Source: Peribacillus sp. FSL P2-0133 (GTDB taxonomy: Bacteria; Bacillota; Bacilli; Bacillales; DSM-1321). From it: DNA of 64,000 bases. A program made the position numbers and the translations under genes. Below the pieces are notes generated by a model that made no database searches, was not told the DNA's origin, and saw only the letters and a program-made list of their open reading frames with translations. The stretch spans positions 1,858,001-1,922,000 of the forward strand of contig NZ_CP150254.1 of assembly GCF_037975445.1 (NCBI RefSeq), read 5' to 3'. Of the stretch, positions 33,115-42,890 are shown piece after piece (position 1 is the stretch's first letter; every line of letters begins with the position of its first letter).

Positions 33115-33301
33115 CTCGATTTTTAAGGTTGGAAGTAAAGTAAGCAAAGGATAAGTTTCTGTCGTTCCTTTGCTTATCCAACTAATTGGCGATTTAATTC
33201 CATAGGATGCAATAAAGGAGACCATAAAAAGTGGTCTCCTTTATTTGTACAAATAAACATTAATGTTTAACAAAGCCTATTTAAAAAGGGGACGTGGAAA
33301 C

Positions 33302-33664
33302 ATGGCAAATTTAAAACGCAATATGATCGAATTGGTGAAAGAAGTAAAAGAGGGTGAAATTGTCACAGAAAAATACCTCACTCCTGTATTCATTCCATTT
33401 TCTGTTGTTTATGAAGCGATTGATATGACAGACGAAATCGATAAAAGCGAATCAAGTAAAAGTGCTGGTTCAGAAAGGGAGTTGATCGAAAAATTATTGG
33501 ATTTTGTCGCCAATAAGGTATATAACAAGCAATTTACCAAGGAAGAGTTATTCAATGGTCTCCATGCTCCTAATGCCATTCAAACCCTGCAAGAACAAAT
33601 AATGTTCGTGGCGCAAGGCAGCCAAAATGATGAAACAAAAAAGTTCTTGGCGAAGGAACGTTAA
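33302..33664 (+). CDS. tail assembly chaperone, gpG-like
   Basis: This is a 120-residue protein: KRNMIELVKEVKEGEIVTEKY, VYEAIDMTDEIDKSESSK, and the C-terminal QEQIMFVAQGSQNDETKK. The conserved position is between major tail protein and tape measure. In this phage class the product coats the tape measure during tail assembly. Its end contains a slippery heptamer, producing the longer gpGT form. Confidence 0.85.
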   Translation: MANLKRNMIELVKEVKEGEIVTEKYLTPVFIPFSVVYEAIDMTDEIDKSESSKSAGSERELIEKLLDFVANKVYNKQFTKEELFNGLHAPNAIQTLQEQIMFVAQGSQNDETKKFLAKER

Positions 33665-33849
33665 CGGATGAGGACTTTTCTCCAGCCAAGCAAAAAGCAT
33701 ACTTGGACATCCTCATCCTTGATCTCCTGAAAGAGGATAAGGACATAAATGAGATATTGAATATGCCTTATCATTTTTTACTCGACATCCTAAACGAAAA
33801 AAATAAACCAAAACAAGAAAAATCCTTGATTGCCGCATTCGGAGGCTAG
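33302..33849 (+). CDS. tail assembly chaperone, -1 frameshift product gpGT-like
   Basis: At A AAA AAG (33637-33643) ribosomes can slip back one base. The -1 frame then reads VLGEGTLTDEDFSPAKQK, AYLDILILDLLKEDKDINE and MPYHFLLDILNEKNKP to TAG 33847-33849, about 182 residues in total. The downstream frame has no start of its own and strong protein-like text, as in lambda G/GT. The fused T-like part binds the major tail protein. Confidence 0.8.
33637..33643 (+). promoter_or_regulatory. programmed -1 ribosomal frameshift site
   Basis: The canonical X XXY YYZ heptamer A AAA AAG is in phase with the chaperone frame, 21 bases before its stop codon. Confidence 0.8.
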
Positions 33850-33887
33850 GGATTTTTTTTATTGGTTTGTGAAGGGAGGGTGATGGA

Positions 33888-36800
33888 ATGGAGAAGATAG
33901 AAGGACTTTCGATTGGACTGGACCTCGACTCCACAGGCCTCAACCGTGGTCTAACTGGGGTAAAAGATAAGCTAAGGGCCGTAAACAGTGAATTGAAGGC
34001 TAACCTGTCTGCATTTAATCGCGGTGATCGATCTATAGGGAAATATGAAACACGTTTAGCTGGATTGAATCGAAAACTAGAAGTCCAAAAAGAGGTCACG
34101 AAACAAGCCAAGGCTGAGTACGAAAAGATGGTCAGAGAGCATGGTGAGGGTTCTAAAGAAGCGGATAAGGCAGCCAAAAGCTATAACTATGAAGTGGCTG
34201 CCCTCAATAACTTAGGACGTCATGTTGGGGATGTAAGAGAAGAACTAAAAAAATTGAAAGAAGAACAACGAATTGCTTCTTCTGGATGGACACTAGCTGG
34301 AGATTCGCTGATTTCATTTGGAAATAAGCTTGAATCTATTAGTGGGAAAATAAAAGAAACAGGTAAAACCCTGACCACAAGATTAACGGCACCTATAGCT
34401 GGATTGGTCGGCACGGTGGCTACGATGGGGTTTAAACGGGCAATGGATTTAGAGCAGGTTAATTTCATGCTTAGCACGATTCTTGACAGCGAAAAACAAG
34501 TGGAATCCGTGATGAAAGGCGTTAGTGATCTCGTTACAGGAACATCATTTGGCTTATCAGAAATTGCTAACCCCGTAGCCAATTTATTGGCTTCTAATGC
34601 GTCAGAAAAAGACTCTTTGCTTTATGCGGAAGTGTCCATGGAATTAGCCGCATTAAAAGGGGATGACCAACTAGTTCCACAATTGACAGACTTGATACAA
34701 AAGGCTTTATTAAGTGGGAAAGTGGACGGGAGCATGGTCAACTCGTTTGCCAATGCAGGCATTGATATTTTGGCCGTTCTTGGAAACAAATTAGGCCAAA
34801 GTCGAGAGGAAGTAAGAAAAGCCTTAAAAGATGGAACCATCGATATAAATGATGCTCTAAGGACCATGTCAGAAGGAATACTTGAGGGAACAGAAGGGCT
34901 GAATGGAAAGACGGTAGCTGCGAGCGGAATGATTGAAAAGTCAGGTGAAACATTATCCGGTAAATGGAAGAATTTCAAAGCGTCCATTTCTCAGGTTGGA
35001 GAGAGGATGGTTACAGAACACGGTATTTTTGACGGTGTAAAAAACATGTTAGATGAGGGCAGGGACCTTTTCAAAAATTCCGATGAAATCTTTAAACCTA
35101 TCTTTGCAGGATTGGGATCTGCACTAGAATTCGTCGTTTCAATATCGATAAATGCTGTGGGGTGGTTTAAAAATCTTAGCGATGGCACGAAAAATCTAAT
35201 GGTTACATTCATGGGATTTTTAGCTTTAATCGGTCCGTTACTTGTTGGGTTGGGTTTATTTGGTGGTGTAATTGCTAATGTTGCACTCAAGTTAGGACCA
35301 CTTTTTAAATCTATTGCCAAAGGCGGCGGCCTATTAAAATGGTTAAAATCAGGTTTTATAGCTTTAACTGGCCCCGTTGGGATAACCATTGGGATTTTAG
35401 CGTTATTAGGTACCGGATTTATCCTCCTCTATAAAAACTCAGAGACTTTCCGTAACGGCGTCCACAAATTGCTTGGAAAAATAAAAGAACTGGCTAAGAA
35501 CTTGTTAAAAGCTATCCAACCAGCCATTCAAGCGGTCATTAAATTCTTTAAAGATCAACTAGATCATCTGAAAAAATTCTGGGATGAAAATGGACAGATT
35601 ATCATGGATGCTCTTTTAAATATAGGTAAAATCATTCAAGTTGTATTCGGGGCTATTGTGAAGGTGATAAAGTTTGCCATGCCTCTCGTGCTGGCAATCA
35701 TTAAATCTGTTTGGGGAAATATCAAAGGCGTCATCTCCGGAGCCTTAAACATCATTATGGGTTTAGTAAAGGTATTCTCCGGACTATTCACAGGGAACTT
35801 CCGTAAGATGTGGGAAGGCATTAAACAAGTATTTTTAGGTGCTTTAACATTCATTTGGAATTTCGTGCAATTAATGTTCTGGGGCAAGATGCTGAAAGGC
35901 ATTCTTTCACTAGGGAAGTTGCTAGTAAACTCATTCAAGGGCATGTGGGGAAGTATTAAAAACGTTTTTTCTACGGTCATTAAGTGGATCGTAGACTTTG
36001 TGAAGAATCGATTTACATCCATGAATAATACGTTGAATACCATCACCAATTCTATTAAAAATCTCATTTCTACCATTTGGAATGGCATCTTTAAGTTCTT
36101 CAAATCAATCATTCAATCCATTTGGGATTTAGTGAAGAATCGTTTCACTACCATGCGGAATACGATAAAAACCATTTTTAATGAAATCCGTGATCTGACA
36201 AAAACCATCTGGAATGCCATTAAGGATTATATTTATAAGCCTATCAAAAACTTGGTGACAAATACGTTAAGCCGTTTTACTAGTTTAAAATCACGCATAT
36301 CAGAAGTATTCGGCTCAATTAAAAAAAATGTTAAAGGCTATGTTTCAGATATGGTCGAAACGGTAAAGGGCATGCCAAAAAGGATGTCAGATGGCCTGAA
36401 AAAAACAGGTAGCTTTATAAAGGCAGGTATCATATCAGTTGCGAATAAATTGGTATCGGGGCTTGGAGAAGGTGTAAATGGGGTCATTAAAGGTGTCAAT
36501 TGGGTTATGGATTTGGTAGGTGTGGATGAGAAGAACCAATTAAAACCTTGGAAAGTTCCACAATACGCAAAAGGTACAGACGGGCATCCTGGTGGCCCTG
36601 CCATTGTTGGTGATGGTGGAATGGCTGAGCTATTAAGTTTTCCAAACGGACAATTCGCCCTGTCACCAGCAACGGATACCTTCGTTAATTTACCTAGAGC
36701 TACGTCGGTTATGAATGGTCCTGATACAAAGCTGTTTTTAGATGCCATTCCTACTTATAAGGATGGAAAGGGATGGCTGACTAAGATTAAAGATGGGGCG

Positions 36801-38240
36801 GGCGCTGCTTGGGATGGCGTAAAGAGTATAGGCTCAAAGACTGCAGGTGCCATCAAAACCGGTAATAGTGCGTTAAAAGATAAAGCCTCTCAATTTTGGG
36901 ACTGGGCTTCTGGAGGAGCCAAAAGCTTGATGGATAAAGTCCTTAGCACCATGGGCGTAAAAGTACCTAAAATGGATGGTAACTTCGGCACGATAGCAAA
37001 AGGTGCATTCGGCATAGTGAAAGATAAGGTTGTCGATTTTGTAGGAGGACTCCTTCCTAGTTTTGGCGGTGGGGGATTTAGCTTTCCTGCTCCCTTCCGG
37101 AAAACGAGTGGGTTTGGTAAGCGCTGGGGAAAACTGCATAAAGGGATAGATTTTGGCGCTCCTGCAGGTACACCGATTCCTTCCCAATCGGGTGGAGTGG
37201 TCCGATTTGCCGGGTTTGGCCAAACAGGATCCGGTTATGGTGGATATGGGAATGTCGTTCACATCGATGCAGGCGGCGGTCTGTCGTATCTTTACGCACA
37301 TAACAGTAAAAATAACGTGAAGACAGGTGACAGCGTAAGAAACGGGCAAATCATCGGGACTGTCGGCAATACCGGTCATTCAAAAGGGAATCATTTGCAT
37401 TTTGAGATTAGACGAAACAACGTGGCGGTAAACCCTGAGGAACTGGGTGGCGGTGGTTTGTTAGGAGCATTTGGTAGCAACAAGACACCTGTTAGTAGCA
37501 GTGTGGAAAGATGGCGCGGAACGGTCATAAAAGCATTGGGGATGAACGGTCTTCCAATAACCGATGCCTATGTGAATACATGGTTAAGACAAATTAAGTC
37601 TGAATCGGGCGGTAATGAGAAGGCTGTACAAAGTTCTGGGGTCAAAGATGCCAATTATTACAGTGGACAACTTGCTCGCGGCCTCGTCCAGGTGATCCCG
37701 TCAACATTCCGTGCACATGCATTCCCAGGATATAACGATCCATTCAATGGCTTACACAGCTTGCTGGCAGGTATGAACTATGCTAAAGGAAAATATGGCG
37801 TTGGCGGAATGCTTAGAGTTATCGGTCATGGTCATGGCTATGCCACAGGTGGTTTGATAAATAGTGCTGGTATGTACAACCTTGCAGAAGACGGGTGGCC
37901 GGAATTTGTCATTCCAACCAATCCCGCCCGAAGAACGGCTGCACAGAAATTGTTGGCTCTTGCTGGCAGAGAGATTCAAGGCAATAAGCGTCCACACCAG
38001 CTGCCGAATGTTTCACCTAGCACTTGCAGTGAAGAAAATAACCTGTTGATGCAGCTGCTTGAAGCGACACTGAAACAAAACCAACTTCTGAAGAAAGATC
38101 ATGCGGAAATGATGGCCTATTTAAAAGCCATTGCGGAAAAGACGGCCGATGTGTATTTGGGAAGGGAAAAGGTTGGTTCACTATTGGATCAGGACCAGGC
38201 TAAACGAATTAATCATGCTGGAAGGAGGATGGCCACTTGA
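33888..38240 (+). CDS. tape measure protein with M23 and lysozyme-like domains
   Basis: The protein has 1450 residues, and its length sets that of the tail. An N-terminal coiled coil (~1-130) is followed by a phage tape-measure core with GFKRAMDLEQVNFML and hydrophobic helices (~420-520, GLFGGVIANVALKLG; TGPVGITIGILALLG). Repeated aromatic/basic helices follow (FVKNRFTSMNNTLNTI and LVKNRFTTMRNTIKTI). Residues ~1065-1190 are an M23 LytM peptidase with GFGKRWGKLHKGIDFGAP, YLYAHN and GNHLHFEIR (H-x(n)-D, HLH). Residues ~1200-1330 are a lytic-transglycosylase-like domain (QIKSESGGNEKAVQ, RGLVQVIPSTFRAHA). Both should open the cell wall during DNA entry. Confidence 0.93.
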   Translation: MEKIEGLSIGLDLDSTGLNRGLTGVKDKLRAVNSELKANLSAFNRGDRSIGKYETRLAGLNRKLEVQKEVTKQAKAEYEKMVREHGEGSKEADKAAKSYNYEVAALNNLGRHVGDVREELKKLKEEQRIASSGWTLAGDSLISFGNKLESISGKIKETGKTLTTRLTAPIAGLVGTVATMGFKRAMDLEQVNFMLSTILDSEKQVESVMKGVSDLVTGTSFGLSEIANPVANLLASNASEKDSLLYAEVSMELAALKGDDQLVPQLTDLIQKALLSGKVDGSMVNSFANAGIDILAVLGNKLGQSREEVRKALKDGTIDINDALRTMSEGILEGTEGLNGKTVAASGMIEKSGETLSGKWKNFKASISQVGERMVTEHGIFDGVKNMLDEGRDLFKNSDEIFKPIFAGLGSALEFVVSISINAVGWFKNLSDGTKNLMVTFMGFLALIGPLLVGLGLFGGVIANVALKLGPLFKSIAKGGGLLKWLKSGFIALTGPVGITIGILALLGTGFILLYKNSETFRNGVHKLLGKIKELAKNLLKAIQPAIQAVIKFFKDQLDHLKKFWDENGQIIMDALLNIGKIIQVVFGAIVKVIKFAMPLVLAIIKSVWGNIKGVISGALNIIMGLVKVFSGLFTGNFRKMWEGIKQVFLGALTFIWNFVQLMFWGKMLKGILSLGKLLVNSFKGMWGSIKNVFSTVIKWIVDFVKNRFTSMNNTLNTITNSIKNLISTIWNGIFKFFKSIIQSIWDLVKNRFTTMRNTIKTIFNEIRDLTKTIWNAIKDYIYKPIKNLVTNTLSRFTSLKSRISEVFGSIKKNVKGYVSDMVETVKGMPKRMSDGLKKTGSFIKAGIISVANKLVSGLGEGVNGVIKGVNWVMDLVGVDEKNQLKPWKVPQYAKGTDGHPGGPAIVGDGGMAELLSFPNGQFALSPATDTFVNLPRATSVMNGPDTKLFLDAIPTYKDGKGWLTKIKDGAGAAWDGVKSIGSKTAGAIKTGNSALKDKASQFWDWASGGAKSLMDKVLSTMGVKVPKMDGNFGTIAKGAFGIVKDKVVDFVGGLLPSFGGGGFSFPAPFRKTSGFGKRWGKLHKGIDFGAPAGTPIPSQSGGVVRFAGFGQTGSGYGGYGNVVHIDAGGGLSYLYAHNSKNNVKTGDSVRNGQIIGTVGNTGHSKGNHLHFEIRRNNVAVNPEELGGGGLLGAFGSNKTPVSSSVERWRGTVIKALGMNGLPITDAYVNTWLRQIKSESGGNEKAVQSSGVKDANYYSGQLARGLVQVIPSTFRAHAFPGYNDPFNGLHSLLAGMNYAKGKYGVGGMLRVIGHGHGYATGGLINSAGMYNLAEDGWPEFVIPTNPARRTAAQKLLALAGREIQGNKRPHQLPNVSPSTCSEENNLLMQLLEATLKQNQLLKKDHAEMMAYLKAIAEKTADVYLGREKVGSLLDQDQAKRINHAGRRMAT

Positions 38241-38947
38241 TATGGACCGGTATTGAATACAATGGCAAACATAGTTATAGGGATTTCGGGCTTACACTAG
38301 AGAGCCGTAAAATCGGCAATCCTTCTAAAAACAAGATTTTGGAGAGTATCCCTTTTTCCAATACAAAGTATGATTTTTCTTCCCTGTATGGTGATCAAGA
38401 GTATTTGGAGCGTGAGCTTACGTATGTATTTAACATCACGGGAGAAATGGGAAGAAACCATTTGTATGTGCGTGAAACAGACATCCTGCATTGGCTGATG
38501 CCGCCAAGTAAAAAAATAAAGCTGAAAGATGATAAGCTCCCAGGCTTTTACTTTTTGGCTGAAGTCATGGAGAATCCAGATGACGAAGATTATTTTGTCG
38601 GTGGCAAGCTCAGCATCACATTTACTGCTTACCCATTTAAAATTGCCGATCATGAAGAAGGGCATGATCGGTGGGATGAGTTTAACTTCCTTTGGGATGT
38701 TGCTCAAACGACCGCATTCCCTGTTTCAGGAAGGCTAGATCCCATTTTGCACAATCCAGGGGCTAAGCATGCTCGGCCTAACATACAGGCTTCTGCGGCC
38801 ATGCAGATTATTAAAGATGGGGTCACCTACCAGGTTAAAAAGGGTGAATCCGCCTCTTTTGATTTTGTTTTGAAGCCTGGACATAATCATCTCCGTATCA
38901 TTGGAAATGGCCACATCTCCTTCCACTATCGAAAGGAGATGATTTAG
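38237..38947 (+). CDS. distal tail protein (Dit)
   Basis: The TTG start overlaps the tape-measure stop; GGAAGGAGGATGG precedes it. It has 236 residues. The N-terminal domain carries HSYRDFGLTLESRKIGNP and DFSSLYGDQEYLERELTYVF, then GKLSITFTAYPFKI. A galectin-like C-terminal part carries PNIQASAAMQIIKDG and FKPGHNHL-like text. This is the usual Dit pattern; the protein joins tail tube and baseplate. Overlaps with both neighbours show operon structure. Confidence 0.88.
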   Translation: MIWTGIEYNGKHSYRDFGLTLESRKIGNPSKNKILESIPFSNTKYDFSSLYGDQEYLERELTYVFNITGEMGRNHLYVRETDILHWLMPPSKKIKLKDDKLPGFYFLAEVMENPDDEDYFVGGKLSITFTAYPFKIADHEEGHDRWDEFNFLWDVAQTTAFPVSGRLDPILHNPGAKHARPNIQASAAMQIIKDGVTYQVKKGESASFDFVLKPGHNHLRIIGNGHISFHYRKEMI

Positions 38948-40437
38948 TGTACAAAGTCACGTTAATGAATGGGAAACAAGAAACCGTGATTCATCATCCA
39001 GCGTTTAATGATCTTAAGGTACAGACGGGCCAGGTCAAACAAGGCATTAATGTAGCGGATAGCTTCTCATTTACCATTCTTCCTGATAATCCAGGTTTTC
39101 ATCTCATACGCCCATTGCGAACGCTTGTTACGGTGGATCATATTCAGAGTGGTAAAAGGGAATTCGAGGGCCGTGTTCTCATGCCAACAGAGTCAATGGA
39201 TGATCAGGGCAAATTTATGAAATCCTTTTTGTGCGAGGGGGAGTTAGGGTATCTGAATGATTCCTGCCAGCGTCATGGTGAATATAGAAACATGACGATT
39301 GCTGCCTTTTTTAAAGTGATAGTGGATTGCCATAATGCTGAGGTCGCTGGTGACGAGGTGGATAAAAAATTTCAAGTGGGCCAAGTAACTGTGACGAATT
39401 CCACCGATAATGTCTATCGATACTTGGGGTATGAATCCACGCTAGATTCCATCTTTGACAAGCTCATTGACCGGCTCGGTGGGGAATTAAGGGTCCGAAA
39501 ACAGAACGGTGTCCGTTACCTGGATTACCTAAGTAAAATTGGTGTGAAAAAGACAACGGAGATTCGGCTTGCTAAAAACTTGAAGAGCATTGAAAAAGAA
39601 GCGGATCCAAGTGAGATTATTACACGGTTGATTCCGCTAGGAGTATCCATTGAGTCAGAAGATGAAGGGGCAGTGGATGCGAGCCAGGCACGGTTAACCA
39701 TCGCATCGGTGAACGGGGGGCGTGATTATATAGAGGATGAAGCGGCCAAACAGATCTATGGCGTAGTCGCCAAAAGCGAAACGTGGGATGACATTACCCT
39801 TCCAGCCAATCTCATGACCAGGGGAAAACAGTTTATATCTGAGAACAATCGAGTCAAAGTCAAATATGTCCTATCTGCGCTTGACTTATCGCTGATTGGC
39901 CTTGACCCGGAAAGCTTTGAGGTCGGCAATGACTATCCGGTTATTAATCCTGTTATGGGCATCGATGAAAAGCTGAGAGTGGTTGAAAAGACCATCGACA
40001 TTATTCATCCCAATACGAACAGCCTATCTATTGGTGACCTCTTCAAGACCGCATCCCAATATCAGAACGAAATGTCTAAAGCGCAAAAGAATGTGGTCCA
40101 GCTGCAGAACACCATCCATCGGCAAGCCAAAGCAATCGGTGGAATGAAATCACAAATTGACAAGGTTAATGACGCTGTTAATAACATTGAATGGACGTTG
40201 AAAGACAGTGATTTGGAAGCGCTAAACCAGGCAGTCAAACAGTTACAGGCAACTATTCAGGAACTGAATGATGCTATTGGAGACATGCCGATTTATCAGC
40301 CCGCAACCGAAACGGTTGACGGGCTTTTCAGCGCACCTGATAAAAAGAAGTTTAATTTAATCACTGTCAGTCATCCAGTCGATTTGGATGGGCTGTTCGC
40401 TAAAGTGGAAGCTTTGGAAGGAGGAAACAATGGCTAG
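38947..40437 (+). CDS. phage tail spike/endopeptidase-type tail protein (Tal)
   Basis: A GTG start gives 496 residues. The N-terminal half has the prophage tail (Siphovirus Tal, PF06605) pattern: FNDLKVQTGQVKQGINVADS, FTILPDNPGFHLIRPLRTLV, RYLGYESTLDSIFDKLIDRL and EADPSEIITRLIPLG. The C-terminal ~120 residues form a coiled coil (AQKNVVQLQNTIHRQAKAIG) ending in short beta text, for attachment of the spike protein. It lies in the baseplate hub position. Overlaps the next gene by 8 bp. Confidence 0.88.
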   Translation: MYKVTLMNGKQETVIHHPAFNDLKVQTGQVKQGINVADSFSFTILPDNPGFHLIRPLRTLVTVDHIQSGKREFEGRVLMPTESMDDQGKFMKSFLCEGELGYLNDSCQRHGEYRNMTIAAFFKVIVDCHNAEVAGDEVDKKFQVGQVTVTNSTDNVYRYLGYESTLDSIFDKLIDRLGGELRVRKQNGVRYLDYLSKIGVKKTTEIRLAKNLKSIEKEADPSEIITRLIPLGVSIESEDEGAVDASQARLTIASVNGGRDYIEDEAAKQIYGVVAKSETWDDITLPANLMTRGKQFISENNRVKVKYVLSALDLSLIGLDPESFEVGNDYPVINPVMGIDEKLRVVEKTIDIIHPNTNSLSIGDLFKTASQYQNEMSKAQKNVVQLQNTIHRQAKAIGGMKSQIDKVNDAVNNIEWTLKDSDLEALNQAVKQLQATIQELNDAIGDMPIYQPATETVDGLFSAPDKKKFNLITVSHPVDLDGLFAKVEALEGGNNG

Positions 40438-42523
40438 TATAAGCGGGTTTTTGACCAAGATTAAAACGGCTGTGTATGGGAAAGATGTTCGTGGCAGCCT
40501 AGCTGACGGATTGGAGGCTGTCAATAAAGAAACCGAAGTTGCTACCCAATTGACCGAGCAAACGCAATTCCGGCAAGATGTCTTGACGAAAAAATACAAT
40601 GAACAAATTGCCGATGCCACGGATATCACAGAAATTAAAGATTTTCATGTTTCCGGGGAGACAGGCGAAGTCTTTCAAACCATGGGGTTAAGGGGAGACG
40701 CTTTTGACAGAAGTTTGATACAGACCGAGAGAAAATTAAAAGGGACGGTCAATGCATTTGAGTTTTCATTCAATGGACAGATTACGACCCAATCTGTTTT
40801 AGATGCCGTATCCGTTTCTGAAGAAGGAACAGAAATCAAATTCCCTAAAGGAGATTACGCGTTCGATCCAATGGTTTTGAACAAAGGTGTTTGGCTTAAC
40901 TTTTCAGGCAGCCAATTGATAAATAAAGGAACGGGTGACCTTTTTACTTTTAAGGGGGGGATAAGTGAGGTCACTTATTCTCTTTCTATACCTGCTAAAA
41001 GAAAAGACAGGGTGTTGCGTCTAAATGCCCAAGTAAAAGATATAGCTGCTGGCGATTTAATTTTATTAAAGGATGATACAGTACGGCACTATGACGGACT
41101 TCCAGATATAAATTCTGAAGTGCATGAGGTGTTACACGTACAGGGAAACATCATAACCCTTCGAGATTTTGTTCGTCTGCCAAAGCGGGTCTCTCTAATC
41201 AACGTAACCAGAATTTCTCCATTAATCAATCCAGCGGTTATCCATGCAGAATTTCTAAATGGAGGAGTAGGGTTTGAATACACAAGAGGAGCTAAGGTAG
41301 AGCAGTTCCAGGTAATGAATCATGTAAATGCAGCAGTTTCTTTTATTAGTTCGTACGATTGTAGATTATCAGGTTTTGCTTTTTCTAAGCCAGCCTCCAC
41401 TGCTGCAGGTCTAGGAAATGGAGTACTAGGGATGAAGGGAACCATGAGAATGCTTGTTCAGAATGGCATTGGTGCAGACTTGCGACATACCGTTGATTGT
41501 GGGGGCGTTTTCGATGGATTGGTGGATAATGTACACGCCTTGAATAATACCTCGTCTCAGTTCGTCATGTCTCATAATGGGTACGACAGTGATCAAACGT
41601 ATCGCAATTGTAAGTCTTACGGTGGGAAGACGTATGGGTTCCAGACGAGTGCACAGGGTGTACCGGATCCATCTAAACTAACCCACTATGGCTTCCGGAT
41701 TATTGACTGTGATGTCCAAACGGAAAAAGACGATCCTTTGTATCAATATGCTATAAGGCTTTCCAGTCCGGTGAAAGAGTCTTTCATTGAGAATTTTACA
41801 GCAGTTTATGATGATGGTTCCAAAGCTTCCAGTGGTAATAATGCGGGTATCTCCTTATTTCCTGTGGATAATGATTTATCCATCAACAATGCCGATATTC
41901 GAGGGTATAAAGATGGCGTCTTTATTTATCGCCACACGAATGTAGAATCGACGGACAATGAGTCCGTGTTGAAAATAGACGGGTTGAAGGTAACCAACGC
42001 TTATAATGCGATTGTCAACAGTTATGGATTTAATAAGCGATTCTCCTTAAGAGGTTTAGACGCCATCAACATTCTCCAGTACATCTTCCGTATGGGGGAA
42101 GGGTCGTTTGATTACCTCAATATCTCGGACGTCACGATAACCAATTCTCTGGCGCGTTTATTTATCATCCAGCCTATTGGGGGAGAGAATCGAATCAATG
42201 GGTATATAGGTGAAATAAATAAACCCGTCCACAAACCTGTCACCATGACTTCCGGTTATAAATTGTCGTTTGACGAAATGTTCATCAATCAAAATCATGT
42301 CGTGGAATTGACCTCAACACGTGATGTGATGCCTGCCCAGTATCCGATACGGGATGGAATCATTGAAGGGCAAAGACTCACGTTATTTTATTCCGGTCAT
42401 CATTCGGTCCAAATTAACTGGACCACACGTCTACGAACAAAAGATGAGAAAAATATACTTTTAAATAAGAACCGTCGTTACCTTCATTTGATTTGGATGA
42501 AAGATAGCTGGTACGAAGTGTAA
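40430..42523 (+). CDS. tail spike with pectate-lyase-like beta-helix, receptor-binding candidate
   Basis: ATG 40430 follows AAGGAGGAA, giving 697 residues. The N-terminal ~100 residues (SGFLTKIKTAVYGKDVRGSL, then a coiled coil LTEQTQFRQDVLTKKYNEQI) are the anchor shared by Bacillus phage baseplate proteins. From ~125 the text has the parallel beta-helix style of pectate-lyase-like spikes (SVLDAVSVSEEGTEIKFPKG, DNVHALNNTSSQFV, IRGYKDGVFIYRHTNV). Such proteins bind or digest cell-surface polysaccharide, here probably wall teichoic acid or capsule. This is the likely host-range determinant. Confidence 0.85.
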   Translation: MASISGFLTKIKTAVYGKDVRGSLADGLEAVNKETEVATQLTEQTQFRQDVLTKKYNEQIADATDITEIKDFHVSGETGEVFQTMGLRGDAFDRSLIQTERKLKGTVNAFEFSFNGQITTQSVLDAVSVSEEGTEIKFPKGDYAFDPMVLNKGVWLNFSGSQLINKGTGDLFTFKGGISEVTYSLSIPAKRKDRVLRLNAQVKDIAAGDLILLKDDTVRHYDGLPDINSEVHEVLHVQGNIITLRDFVRLPKRVSLINVTRISPLINPAVIHAEFLNGGVGFEYTRGAKVEQFQVMNHVNAAVSFISSYDCRLSGFAFSKPASTAAGLGNGVLGMKGTMRMLVQNGIGADLRHTVDCGGVFDGLVDNVHALNNTSSQFVMSHNGYDSDQTYRNCKSYGGKTYGFQTSAQGVPDPSKLTHYGFRIIDCDVQTEKDDPLYQYAIRLSSPVKESFIENFTAVYDDGSKASSGNNAGISLFPVDNDLSINNADIRGYKDGVFIYRHTNVESTDNESVLKIDGLKVTNAYNAIVNSYGFNKRFSLRGLDAINILQYIFRMGEGSFDYLNISDVTITNSLARLFIIQPIGGENRINGYIGEINKPVHKPVTMTSGYKLSFDEMFINQNHVVELTSTRDVMPAQYPIRDGIIEGQRLTLFYSGHHSVQINWTTRLRTKDEKNILLNKNRRYLHLIWMKDSWYEV

Positions 42524-42538
42524 AGGGAGGGACAGATT

Positions 42539-42859
42539 GTGAGATTTGTAGATAAGAGTTTTATTGTGACGAAGGAAATTCAATTAACGATTCGGGCTGT
42601 AACGGAAGAAGTGGAAGAGATTAACGAGAACAAAACCAATAGAATGGTCGTTTGTAAAATCGTGTTTAAAGATATGGAGGAACAACCAGTAGTTAGTGAG
42701 CTGCACATCATAGAACACGAATATTACGATTTGCTGATGAGTACAGATGACATTTTCACAGTTGGTAAGCCATTAAATGAATATCGCCTAATTGACCTGT
42801 TTAAGGTGATTGATAAAATGCGAGAAGATCGAGAGAAGGCCACTGAGGAGGTTATGTAA
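42539..42859 (+). CDS. small phage baseplate-associated protein, unknown
   Basis: A GTG start after GGGAGGG gives 106 residues: a beta-rich first half (IVTKEIQLTIRAVTEEVEEI, MVVCKIVFKDMEEQPVVSE) and a helical C-terminus (LIDLFKVIDKMREDREKAT). It sits between the tail spike and lysis genes, where small accessory or XkdX-like proteins are usual. Not identified further. Confidence 0.6.
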   Translation: MRFVDKSFIVTKEIQLTIRAVTEEVEEINENKTNRMVVCKIVFKDMEEQPVVSELHIIEHEYYDLLMSTDDIFTVGKPLNEYRLIDLFKVIDKMREDREKATEEVM

Positions 42860-42890
42860 GAAAAAGAATTTACTAGTGGGAGGTGTAAAG

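Larger units (their letters stand above)
31855..33277 (+). mobile_element. mobile cassette 3 (right end clear, left end degenerate)
   Basis: The right end is unmistakable: CCATAGGATG (33202-33211), AGGAGACCATaaaaAGTGGTCTCCT (33217-33240) and AATGTTTAACAAAGCC ending at 33277, close to cassette 2. The left end is uncertain. GACAGGGTTAATGG (31855) matches the family end at only about 9 of 14 positions and no 8-bp duplication is seen (AGTAAACC versus TATTTAAA). Two foreign-looking genes lie inside and interrupt the usual major-tail/tail-chaperone adjacency without harming either. Confidence 0.55.

Noticed and set aside
33713-34177. Minus-strand frames inside the tape measure gene
   Set aside because: Antisense shadows of a long, amphipathic coding region. 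No ribosome binding sites or family text.
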